Assembly: GCA_044507775.1 (NCBI GenBank)
Contig: JBIQIY010000003.1
Location: 186,001-250,000 of the forward strand
Reading direction: 5' to 3'
Origin: Chryseosolibacter sp044507775
GTDB taxonomy: Bacteria; Bacteroidota; Bacteroidia; Cytophagales; Cyclobacteriaceae
DNA: 64,000 nucleotides
The translations under genes were made by a program, and so were the position numbers. The notes beneath the pieces are model-generated. The model made no database searches, had not been told where the DNA came from, and saw nothing but the letters and a program-made list of their open reading frames with translations. Positions 8,444 through 16,009 of the stretch are shown here, in pieces. The first letter of the stretch is position 1, and each line of letters opens with the position of its first letter.

Positions 8444-10477
8444 ATGAAACGATCGCTACTCTCATTCCTCATTCTGGTTGGAATATCTATGAACCTGAAA
8501 GCCCAGGAAGTGCAGTGGGCTTCCAAGGTAATCGAATTTTCTTCCGAGCTCACCCCACTCCAATACTCCGCGCAGCAGGTACTGGGAAAACCGAACGTTT
8601 TGCCCTCAGGCGGTCAAAGCCCCAACGCATGGGCTCCCGACAAACCGAAAAGAAAAGAATTTCTCAAAGTGGGCTTTGAGAGGCCGATTAGCATTCAGCA
8701 GATAGCCATCGCGGAGTCACACAATCCCAGCGCAATTTTCCGTGTTCTCGTTTACGATGAGTCCAATCGCGAATACGTCGTCAACACGCTTAACCCCAAA
8801 GCGGTGCCATTGAAGGGACGTATGCTGAACCTGTTCATGGAAAAAACGCCCTACAAAGTCACGGCTGTAAAAATCGAATTCGACGGCGCCGCTCTTCCCG
8901 ATTACTTTGGCATTGACGCCATCGCCATTTCCAATGTCAATTATCCGATCATCGCCGATATCCCGAAACTGCAGTTGCTCGCTTCCGGACTGGTCGTTGA
9001 AGCCCTGGACGCGAACGTCAACAGCGAGTACAGCGAACTGAATCCCCTCTTGTCGCCGGATGGCAAGACCCTTTATTTCAGTCGCAAAAATCACCCGGAA
9101 AATATCGGTGGCGAAAAAGACAAAGAAGATATCTGGTATTCGGAACTGGATTCCAGCGGACACTGGACGCTCGCAAAAAATATGGGTCCGACTTTCAACA
9201 ATCCTGAGCCGAATTTTATAAACAGCATCCAGTCCGTTACGCCTGACGGTAGGACTGCGGTGATGCTCCTTGGAAATCGTTATCTCCCGAATGGGAAAAT
9301 GCAGGCCGGCGTATCGTTCAGTTCGAACGTCGGAGGAAGCTGGTCGAAGCCAATCCCAATCGAGATCAAGAACGATTACAACTTCAACGAAAAAGCTAAC
9401 TACTTCCTGACCAACAACCGTCAGACACTCATCATGTCAGTGGAGCGCGAAGATTCGTTCGGCGACCGCGACCTCTATGTTTCGTTCATGGAGGAAGACA
9501 GCGTTTGGACGGAACCTCTCAACCTTGGAGATATCATTAACACCGCGAGCGAAGAGTCCGCTCCTTTCCTCGCTTCAGACGACAAAACACTTTACTTTTC
9601 ATCCAACGGATTCAGCGGATACGGTGGTAATGACATCTACGCTTCGCGGAGACTGGATGACACCTGGACCAACTGGTCAGATCCTGAAAACCTCGGACCC
9701 GAAATTAATTCGACCCTTGAAGACCTCTTCTTCAACATTCCCGCCAGTAGCGAGTACGCTTATTATTCACGCGGCGTGTCCGACTCAAACACCGATATCT
9801 ACCGGGTAAAGCTTCCGATCCTGAGAAGTCCTGAACCCTGGATTATCGTAAAAGGAAAGATCGTTGACGGACGGACGGGCGATCCGTTGGGTGCAAAGAT
9901 CGTATACGAACGCCTTCCCGATGGTGAGCAGCTCGGCATCGCCCAGGCAGATGCTTCGACCGGTGAATATGAGATCCGTCTCCCGGGGGGTCAATTGTAC
10001 GGCATACGCGCGGAGGCTGAAAATCGCATCTCGGAAAATCAAAACCTCGACCTGCGCAGCATTAACAACGATCAGGTAATGGATCACAAGGACTTTAAGC
10101 TCGAGCCGATCGCTGTCAGTGCCGTAGAAGAAAACGTTACGGTTGTTCTGAACAATATCTTTTTTGATTTTGACAAGTCTACCTTAAAACCGGAATCGCA
10201 TCCCGAGCTAAACCGGATCATCTCGCTGATGAACGATAAACCCACCATGCAGATTGAGATCGCCGGTCACACCGACGCCAGCGGGCCGGAAAAATACAAC
10301 CTCACCCTTTCGGAAAAGCGGGCCAAAGCAGTGGTTCAATACCTGACGCATCAGGGTGTCAGTGATAAGCGTATCTCCGTTGTCTTCTACGGAGAAAAGC
10401 ACCCGATTGCTCCAAACACGACTGTCGATGGACGGAGTAAAAACCGTCGAGTTGAGTTTAAAATCCTAAAGCTATAA
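8444..10477 (+). CDS. OmpA family protein with PD40 propeller and carboxypeptidase-regulatory-like domain
   Basis: This is a 677-residue envelope protein. After the signal peptide (1-20) comes a discoidin-like region (about 25-170), then PD40/WD40-like propeller repeats (about 190-450) with blades reading LSPDGKTLYFSR and LASDDKTLYFSS. A beta-sandwich of the CarboxypepD_reg type (about 465-550) precedes an OmpA peptidoglycan-binding domain (about 565-677) with FFDFDKSTL and GHTDASG. The order resembles the T9SS-associated PorE (TPR-propeller-CRD-OmpA) but lacks the TPR part, so a T9SS role is only a possibility. The protein probably tethers an outer-membrane or periplasmic complex to the cell wall. 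The next gene begins 3 bases after its stop and repeats its last two domains. Confidence 0.88.
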   Translation: MKRSLLSFLILVGISMNLKAQEVQWASKVIEFSSELTPLQYSAQQVLGKPNVLPSGGQSPNAWAPDKPKRKEFLKVGFERPISIQQIAIAESHNPSAIFRVLVYDESNREYVVNTLNPKAVPLKGRMLNLFMEKTPYKVTAVKIEFDGAALPDYFGIDAIAISNVNYPIIADIPKLQLLASGLVVEALDANVNSEYSELNPLLSPDGKTLYFSRKNHPENIGGEKDKEDIWYSELDSSGHWTLAKNMGPTFNNPEPNFINSIQSVTPDGRTAVMLLGNRYLPNGKMQAGVSFSSNVGGSWSKPIPIEIKNDYNFNEKANYFLTNNRQTLIMSVEREDSFGDRDLYVSFMEEDSVWTEPLNLGDIINTASEESAPFLASDDKTLYFSSNGFSGYGGNDIYASRRLDDTWTNWSDPENLGPEINSTLEDLFFNIPASSEYAYYSRGVSDSNTDIYRVKLPILRSPEPWIIVKGKIVDGRTGDPLGAKIVYERLPDGEQLGIAQADASTGEYEIRLPGGQLYGIRAEAENRISENQNLDLRSINNDQVMDHKDFKLEPIAVSAVEENVTVVLNNIFFDFDKSTLKPESHPELNRIISLMNDKPTMQIEIAGHTDASGPEKYNLTLSEKRAKAVVQYLTHQGVSDKRISVVFYGEKHPIAPNTTVDGRSKNRRVEFKILKL

Positions 10478-10480
10478 CCC

Positions 10481-11185
10481 ATGAAGATGCGTTCACAGTT
10501 ATTCGGTCTATTGCTGGTCATCGGCTTCGTTCCGGCTTTCGCGCAGGATGATGTCGACAGCCTCATCTACGCGGAAGGAAGAATCCTCAACAGTGAAACC
10601 GGCGAACTCATCAGTGCGCGCATCGTTTACGAAAGCCTTCCCTACGGAAACCGGGTAGGCGTAATTAACAATAGCACCTTCTCCTTCCCTATGTTTGATC
10701 GCGATCACTATAGCATCACTGTCGAGGCCGCAGGCTTTGCCCCTGCTAAATTTCTCCTGGATCCCACGACCGCTAATGCTGATAACAAAGTGATTCACGA
10801 CATTCAGCTGTCGACCGGCTCGAAGCCCGCACCGGTAGCAGGAAAAGTCATGCGGCTGAACAATCTGATCTTTGAAGTCGGGAAATCGCGCATTGATCCG
10901 GAGTCGTTTTCTGAACTCGATATTCTCGTGAACCTCATGAACGAGAATCCCAAAATGGTCATTCAGCTCGAGGGTCACACCGATTATCTCGGTGATAGTC
11001 GCGCGAATTTGAAGCTTTCTCAACAACGGGTGGAATCGGTTCGCGATTATCTTTCAGACAAAGGCATCTCGAAAAGCCGCATTCGCACCAAAGCGTTCGG
11101 CGGCAATCAGCCTCTGTCACGGGACAACACACCTGAAGCCCACCGTTTGAACAGACGAGTGGAGGTACGCATACTGGAAAACTAG
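10481..11185 (+). CDS. OmpA family protein (short paralogue of the preceding gene)
   Basis: The 234-residue product has a signal peptide (about 1-21, ending AFAQ), a CarboxypepD_reg-like sandwich (about 27-115) and a C-terminal OmpA domain (about 125-234) with GHTDYLGD and a closing NRRVEV strand. Both domains align with the C-terminal third of the preceding protein (shared patterns RIVYESLPYG and KIVYERLPDG). It therefore looks like a partial tandem duplicate, without the propeller. The 3-base spacing indicates co-transcription. The expected role is binding peptidoglycan from the outer membrane or periplasm. Confidence 0.87.
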   Translation: MKMRSQLFGLLLVIGFVPAFAQDDVDSLIYAEGRILNSETGELISARIVYESLPYGNRVGVINNSTFSFPMFDRDHYSITVEAAGFAPAKFLLDPTTANADNKVIHDIQLSTGSKPAPVAGKVMRLNNLIFEVGKSRIDPESFSELDILVNLMNENPKMVIQLEGHTDYLGDSRANLKLSQQRVESVRDYLSDKGISKSRIRTKAFGGNQPLSRDNTPEAHRLNRRVEVRILEN

Positions 11186-11241
11186 CGATCCGGACCTTTT
11201 TCCGGCAAGGAATCATTTTCAGGCAACAATGAACGTCAATT

Positions 11242-12654
11242 TTGGGCACGCCACTATCTCCTCAGCAGGTCTTTACCCTTTGCCGAAACGCGGTGGGCGC
11301 GCTTCGTCGCGAACGGCTCGTTGAGCGAAGAAAAAGACTACTTGCTCTGCGCCAGTGGATTCATACCAATCGCGCTTCCATTCATCGCGCGGCTTACGAT
11401 GATTTCAGAAAACCCTCCATGGAGACCGATGCCGCGGAGATCTTTCACGTCCTGAACGAAATAAAAGTCGCCCTTCAATCCCTGGACCGCTGGACCGCGC
11501 CGCGGAAAATCGATGCCCCCTTATTCCTTGCGGGTACGCGCGCATGGATACAATACGAGCCGCGCGGAGTGTGTCTCATTATCTCACCCTGGAATTATCC
11601 CTTCGGCCTGGCCGCGGGACCCCTTGTTTCCGCACTTGCTGCGGGTAACAGCGTAATCATAAAGCCATCGGAAATCACGCCGTCCGTATCATCGCTCATC
11701 AAAAAGATGTGCGATGAAATTTTTGACCCCGCCGTTGTTTCAGTTTGTGAAGGAGGCGCCGACGTTTCCCAGGAGCTGCTCAGTCTGCCATTCGACCACA
11801 TTTTCTTTACAGGCAGCCCCTCCGTTGGAAAGATCGTGATGAAAGCGGCGGCAGAACACCTCTCTTCTGTAACCCTTGAGTTAGGCGGTAAATCTCCGGC
11901 AATCGTTTCATCTTCGGCGCGCCTCGACGACGCCGCGGAACGGATCGCGCTGGGAAAATTCCTCAACAACGGACAAACCTGTATTGCGCCCGACTATATA
12001 CTCGCCGACCAGTCGATCGCGGAAGAATTTATTTCAAAACTCATCAAAACCACGACGAGCCTTTACGCGCGTGACACCGATTTTGAAAAGTCCGATGATT
12101 ACGGGCGCATCGTAAATGAATCGCATTTCGTCAGGATACAGGAACTCATCGACGACGCCACCGCCCGGGGCGCACGTATCCGATGGGATGGTAAACGGGA
12201 CCGCAGCGCGCGATTCATGCATCCACTTATCCTCACCAATGTGCCGGGAGAGAGTCGGATCATGAACGAAGAGATATTCGGACCAGTGCTGCCCGTAATT
12301 TCCTACCATTCCATTGAAGAAGCTTTAGCGATCATCAATGACAAACCAAAACCGCTGGCATTGTACCTGTTCTCCCGCGGCAAGCGTTTGCGCAACCAGG
12401 TGCTCAAAGAAACATCGGCCGGAACGGTTTGCCTCAACGACTGCGGCGTGCAGTTTCTTCATCATGAGCTCCCTTTCGGTGGCATCAATAACAGCGGTCT
12501 GGGAAAATCACATGGGCATTCAGGTTTCCTCTCCTTTTCAAACGAAAAACCTGTTCTGAAACAGAAAAACGGCTATACGTCCGTTAAAGCGTTTTATCCG
12601 CCTTTTACCCGTCGAACCAAACGACTTATGGATTGGTTTTTGAGGTTATTTTGA
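11242..12654 (+). CDS. Aldehyde dehydrogenase (class 3-like)
   Basis: The 470-residue enzyme oxidises aldehydes to acids with NAD(P)+. The cofactor region contains SPWNYP, the general base Glu213 is in ELGGKSP, and the catalytic Cys247 is in NNGQTC. EEIFGP and the C-terminal LPFGGINNSG are also typical. The compact length and short C-terminus with an aromatic, basic end (residues 445-470) resemble class 3, membrane-associated aldehyde dehydrogenases of fatty aldehydes. The start is a TTG at 11242; no ATG lies in frame upstream of the conserved region, and a nearby ATG at 11229 is out of frame. Substrate is unknown. Confidence 0.9.
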   Translation: MGTPLSPQQVFTLCRNAVGALRRERLVERRKRLLALRQWIHTNRASIHRAAYDDFRKPSMETDAAEIFHVLNEIKVALQSLDRWTAPRKIDAPLFLAGTRAWIQYEPRGVCLIISPWNYPFGLAAGPLVSALAAGNSVIIKPSEITPSVSSLIKKMCDEIFDPAVVSVCEGGADVSQELLSLPFDHIFFTGSPSVGKIVMKAAAEHLSSVTLELGGKSPAIVSSSARLDDAAERIALGKFLNNGQTCIAPDYILADQSIAEEFISKLIKTTTSLYARDTDFEKSDDYGRIVNESHFVRIQELIDDATARGARIRWDGKRDRSARFMHPLILTNVPGESRIMNEEIFGPVLPVISYHSIEEALAIINDKPKPLALYLFSRGKRLRNQVLKETSAGTVCLNDCGVQFLHHELPFGGINNSGLGKSHGHSGFLSFSNEKPVLKQKNGYTSVKAFYPPFTRRTKRLMDWFLRLF

Positions 12655-12702
12655 CCTGAAAAACAAACCGCACGCGCGAAGATTTATGGCTGGAAGGTTT
12701 TG

Positions 12703-12710
12703 TAAATTTG
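12703..12710 (+). promoter_or_regulatory. Candidate Bacteroidota -7 promoter element
   Basis: TAAATTTG fits the consensus TAnnTTTG and ends 40 bases before the AsmA-type gene start. The region 17-23 bases upstream is T-rich (GATTTATGG) but has no exact TTTG. Confidence 0.4.
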
Positions 12711-12750
12711 CGCCCGCAACAAAAAATTTTGACCCTTAACCGATTTAAAG

Positions 12751-15732
12751 ATGAATAAAGCATTGAAGTGGTTACTGATCATTCTCGGAGTGTTCGTCAT
12801 TCTGTTTCTCGCGGTTGCCCTCATCGTCCCCGCCGTATTCAAGGATGACATCAAAGCCATCCTCGAAAAAGAAGTCGCTAAATCCGTCAACGCCGACGTC
12901 GTCTTTGATGACTTCTCGCTGTCATTCTTCTCCAATTTCCCGAACGTCACAGCGGGCGTTGACAATGTCGGAGTAATGAACCGCGCACCCTTCGAAGGGG
13001 AAATGTTATTTGCCGCCGAAAAGTTTGAAGTGGAGATCAACCTTGCCGACGTTCTCTTCAGCGACGCACTGCAGGTAAAAGGGATTTCCCTGATCCGTCC
13101 CGTTGTCAACGTCATCGTCTTAAAAGATGGACGCGCCAACTGGGACATTGCGGTTCCATCCGCCGATACTACTGCCACCGATGAGCCGAGCGAATTCTCC
13201 TTTGGCATCGATAATTGGAAAATCGTAGACGGCGACGTCTCGTACGACGACCAGTCATCGAATATGAAGCTTATCCTCGTAGGCCTTAATCATTCGGGCA
13301 GTGGCGATTTTACACAGGATGTCTTCGACATGAAAACGAGAACAGTCGCCGACTCTGTTAGCGCCTCATACGATGGCGTCGAGTACCTCTCAGACAAGAA
13401 GGTTGAGCTCGACGCGACACTTACCATCAGCGAGGACTATTCGAAATACACCTTCAAAGACAATACTGCAAAAGTCAACGACTTTTCGATGCAGGCTGAA
13501 GGCTGGGTTAAGCTCAATGAGAACGATATGGCCATGGACCTTGCGTTCAAGAGTCCTGAGAACTCCTTCAAGAGCCTCTTATCCCTCGTGCCCGGAATCT
13601 ATACGGAAAGCTTTGAAAGTATCCGAACGGAGGGCGATCTCTCGTTTCAAGGATCCGTCAAAGGGACGTTCAGCGAAACACTAATGCCGGCCTTCAACCT
13701 GGTCCTGCAGGTGAAGGACGCAATGTTCCAGTATCCGGATCTGCCGACTGCCGTGAACAACATCAACCTGGATCTTCTCGTCGACAATCAGGACGGAAAA
13801 ATTGAAAATACCGTCATCGACCTGAAAAAGATGCATCTTGACTTCGGCGCCAACCCGGTTGATGCGCGCGCGCAAATCAGCCGGCTCTATCCGACAAATG
13901 TCGATGCCAACATAAAAGCCAAACTCAATCTCGCGGAACTCAACAAGATGTTCCCCATGGAAGGCCTGGAAATGCGCGGAAACTACGCCATCGACCTTGA
14001 GGCGAAGGGAGTGTATGACAGCCTCAAGAAACTTATTCCCGCCATCAATGCGAATATGTCGCTGACGGATGGATTTGTTAAGACCAGCGAGTTTCCCATC
14101 CCCATGGACAACATGCACTTCACATCATCCATCAAGAACTCATCGGGTAAGATGGCTGAGACGTTTATTCGCGTCAACGACTTTTCGATGCTAATGGACG
14201 GTGAAAAGCTCACAGCGGATCTGCTCCTGCAGAACCTTGATAACTATACATGGGATCTGAAAGTGAACGGGGGCATTGACCTGGAGAAGATCACAAAAAT
14301 TTTCCCTGTTGAAGGAATGAGCCTTGCCGGAAAGGTGAAGGCCAACATACAAACGAAGGGTAACTATGCAGACGTGCAGGCGGAGCGATATGAACGCCTG
14401 CCGACCAGCGGCACAGCCTCTCTTCAAAATTTCAAATACGTATCCGCGGATCTTCCGGCCGTCGGTATCAGTGAGGCTTCCATGGTTTTCGATCCACGGA
14501 AGATCGCCCTGCAAAAAATGAATGGAACGGTAGGCAAAAGTGACTTTGACGTCACGGGTTCTGTATTGAATTATCTCGGATATGTCTTCGGTGAAAATGA
14601 GGTCGTCCGCGGAAATGTCAACTTCAAGTCCAATCTGTTTGATCTGAATGAGTTTATGTCGGGAGAAGAAGAGGTCGTCGCTGATGATTCCACTTCTTAT
14701 TCCACTATACCCGTGCCGAGGAACATCGATTTTGTTTTAAGCTCCGACATCAAGACGGCAAAGCTCATGGACTTCACCCTCACGAACGCTTCCGGAGATA
14801 TCATCGTAAAAGATGGCGTGGCAAACCTCAACGGTCTGCGCTTCAGCATGCTCGGCGGGAATTTCATCGTAAACGGATCGTACAACACCCGCGACCTTGC
14901 GCATCCAAAGTACGACATGGCTTTGAAAATCGACAATATGTCCATCCAGCAGGCAGCGAGTTCGTTTTCTATCGTCAAAACATTCGCGCCTATAGCCGGA
15001 CTTGTTCAGGGTAAGTTTTCAACTGACTTCAAGGTTGACGGCGAACTTCTTCAAAACATGATGCCGAACCTGTCAACTGTCGGCGGCGCAGGCCTGGTGA
15101 AGATCGCTCAGGCTTCCCTGAAAGATTCAAAGCTGCTCTCCGGCATCACGTCTCTTACAAAACTGGATGACACGGACAACGTCACGCTTAAAGACGTCCT
15201 GATGTCCGCTACCATTCAGAATGGAAAGCTCAGCGTCAAGCCATTCGATATCAACATGGGTAGCTACAAGACCACCGTCACAGGAAGCACACAATTAGAC
15301 GGAACGATTGACTACAATCTAAAGATGGATGTGCCGGCCGGAAAACTCGGTACTCAGTTCAACGCCCTTGTCTCGAAGTACAGCGGAGCGAAGTCAGATC
15401 CGAACGGTACCATACCCCTTACCATCGCACTCGGTGGCAAATACAATGACCCCAAGCCGACTCTTCTCATGGATGAGCAGACTGCACAAGTGAAAGAGGC
15501 AGTCAAAGAAGCCGCAAAAGAGGAGGGGACAAAGGCAATCGAGAAAGCGGTCAAAGGAACCGAAGCCGAAAAGATCGTGAAAGATATTCTTGGCACCAGT
15601 AAGAAGGACACAGCTCGGACAACAGACACAACGACCACCCGTCCCGCCACAACCGAGGAAGCGGTGAAGCAAAAAGTGGAGGAAGAGGCAAAACAAAAAA
15701 TTCAAAACCTGCTTAAGCGCAAGAAGAACTAA
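12751..15732 (+). CDS. AsmA family protein
   Basis: This is a 993-residue protein with one N-terminal membrane anchor (about 5-28) and a very long periplasmic beta-rich body. The N-terminal AsmA-type domain (about 30-190) and an AsmA C-terminal region (about 690-900) are recognisable. The tail from about 905 is charged, Lys/Glu/Ala/Thr-rich and probably coiled or disordered. AsmA-like proteins (TamB, YhdP, AsmA) are thought to bridge inner and outer membranes and move phospholipids, and this one is of that size class. It stands alone, and a strong GC hairpin follows 13 bases after its stop. Confidence 0.88.
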   Translation: MNKALKWLLIILGVFVILFLAVALIVPAVFKDDIKAILEKEVAKSVNADVVFDDFSLSFFSNFPNVTAGVDNVGVMNRAPFEGEMLFAAEKFEVEINLADVLFSDALQVKGISLIRPVVNVIVLKDGRANWDIAVPSADTTATDEPSEFSFGIDNWKIVDGDVSYDDQSSNMKLILVGLNHSGSGDFTQDVFDMKTRTVADSVSASYDGVEYLSDKKVELDATLTISEDYSKYTFKDNTAKVNDFSMQAEGWVKLNENDMAMDLAFKSPENSFKSLLSLVPGIYTESFESIRTEGDLSFQGSVKGTFSETLMPAFNLVLQVKDAMFQYPDLPTAVNNINLDLLVDNQDGKIENTVIDLKKMHLDFGANPVDARAQISRLYPTNVDANIKAKLNLAELNKMFPMEGLEMRGNYAIDLEAKGVYDSLKKLIPAINANMSLTDGFVKTSEFPIPMDNMHFTSSIKNSSGKMAETFIRVNDFSMLMDGEKLTADLLLQNLDNYTWDLKVNGGIDLEKITKIFPVEGMSLAGKVKANIQTKGNYADVQAERYERLPTSGTASLQNFKYVSADLPAVGISEASMVFDPRKIALQKMNGTVGKSDFDVTGSVLNYLGYVFGENEVVRGNVNFKSNLFDLNEFMSGEEEVVADDSTSYSTIPVPRNIDFVLSSDIKTAKLMDFTLTNASGDIIVKDGVANLNGLRFSMLGGNFIVNGSYNTRDLAHPKYDMALKIDNMSIQQAASSFSIVKTFAPIAGLVQGKFSTDFKVDGELLQNMMPNLSTVGGAGLVKIAQASLKDSKLLSGITSLTKLDDTDNVTLKDVLMSATIQNGKLSVKPFDINMGSYKTTVTGSTQLDGTIDYNLKMDVPAGKLGTQFNALVSKYSGAKSDPNGTIPLTIALGGKYNDPKPTLLMDEQTAQVKEAVKEAAKEEGTKAIEKAVKGTEAEKIVKDILGTSKKDTARTTDTTTTRPATTEEAVKQKVEEEAKQKIQNLLKRKKN

Positions 15733-15745
15733 GCTCAAAAAATCC

Positions 15746-15770
15746 CGGCGCCGGACCCGTTCCGGCGCCG
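15746..15770. terminator. GC-rich hairpin after the AsmA gene
   Basis: A perfect 10-base-pair stem (CGGCGCCGGA paired with TCCGGCGCCG) with loop CCCGT lies 13 bases after the AsmA stop. On the plus strand only TTAAT follows, whereas on the minus strand it is followed by a run of six T. It probably ends the plus-strand transcript, though a classical U-tract is lacking in that direction. Confidence 0.5.
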
Positions 15771-15977
15771 TTAATCGCCGGTACAACCACCTCGTCGACC
15801 CCTCTTTCACCCAGTCGCTTTTTTACTTTTTTAGCGCCTCCACGGCACAAAAAAACCGCGGTTTTACCCTGTTTTAGGGGTAACCACCAGGAATTTCCAT
15901 TGATCGGAGCCAGCAGCGACCCGCCGGCTGCTTCCTCCATTTAAGACTCGTGCCCAATAAAATCAATGAGGCAGCTG

Positions 15978-16005
15978 TATCTATGGCACTTCAAAACCAT
16001 AGATA
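15978..16005 (+). promoter_or_regulatory. Inverted repeat immediately before the SprB-repeat gene start
   Basis: TATCTATGG and CCATAGATA form a perfect 9-base-pair inverted repeat around a 10-base loop. It ends 4 bases before the ATG at 16010. It could be an mRNA hairpin that controls access of ribosomes to the start codon, or an operator for a dimeric regulator. No regulator gene is nearby. Confidence 0.45.
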
Positions 16006-16009
16006 TTTT

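Noticed and set aside
15713..15940. 75-codon minus-strand frame between the AsmA and SprB-repeat genes
   Set aside because: It overlaps the end of the AsmA gene and includes the GC hairpin. Its composition is not protein-like and no family is recognised.
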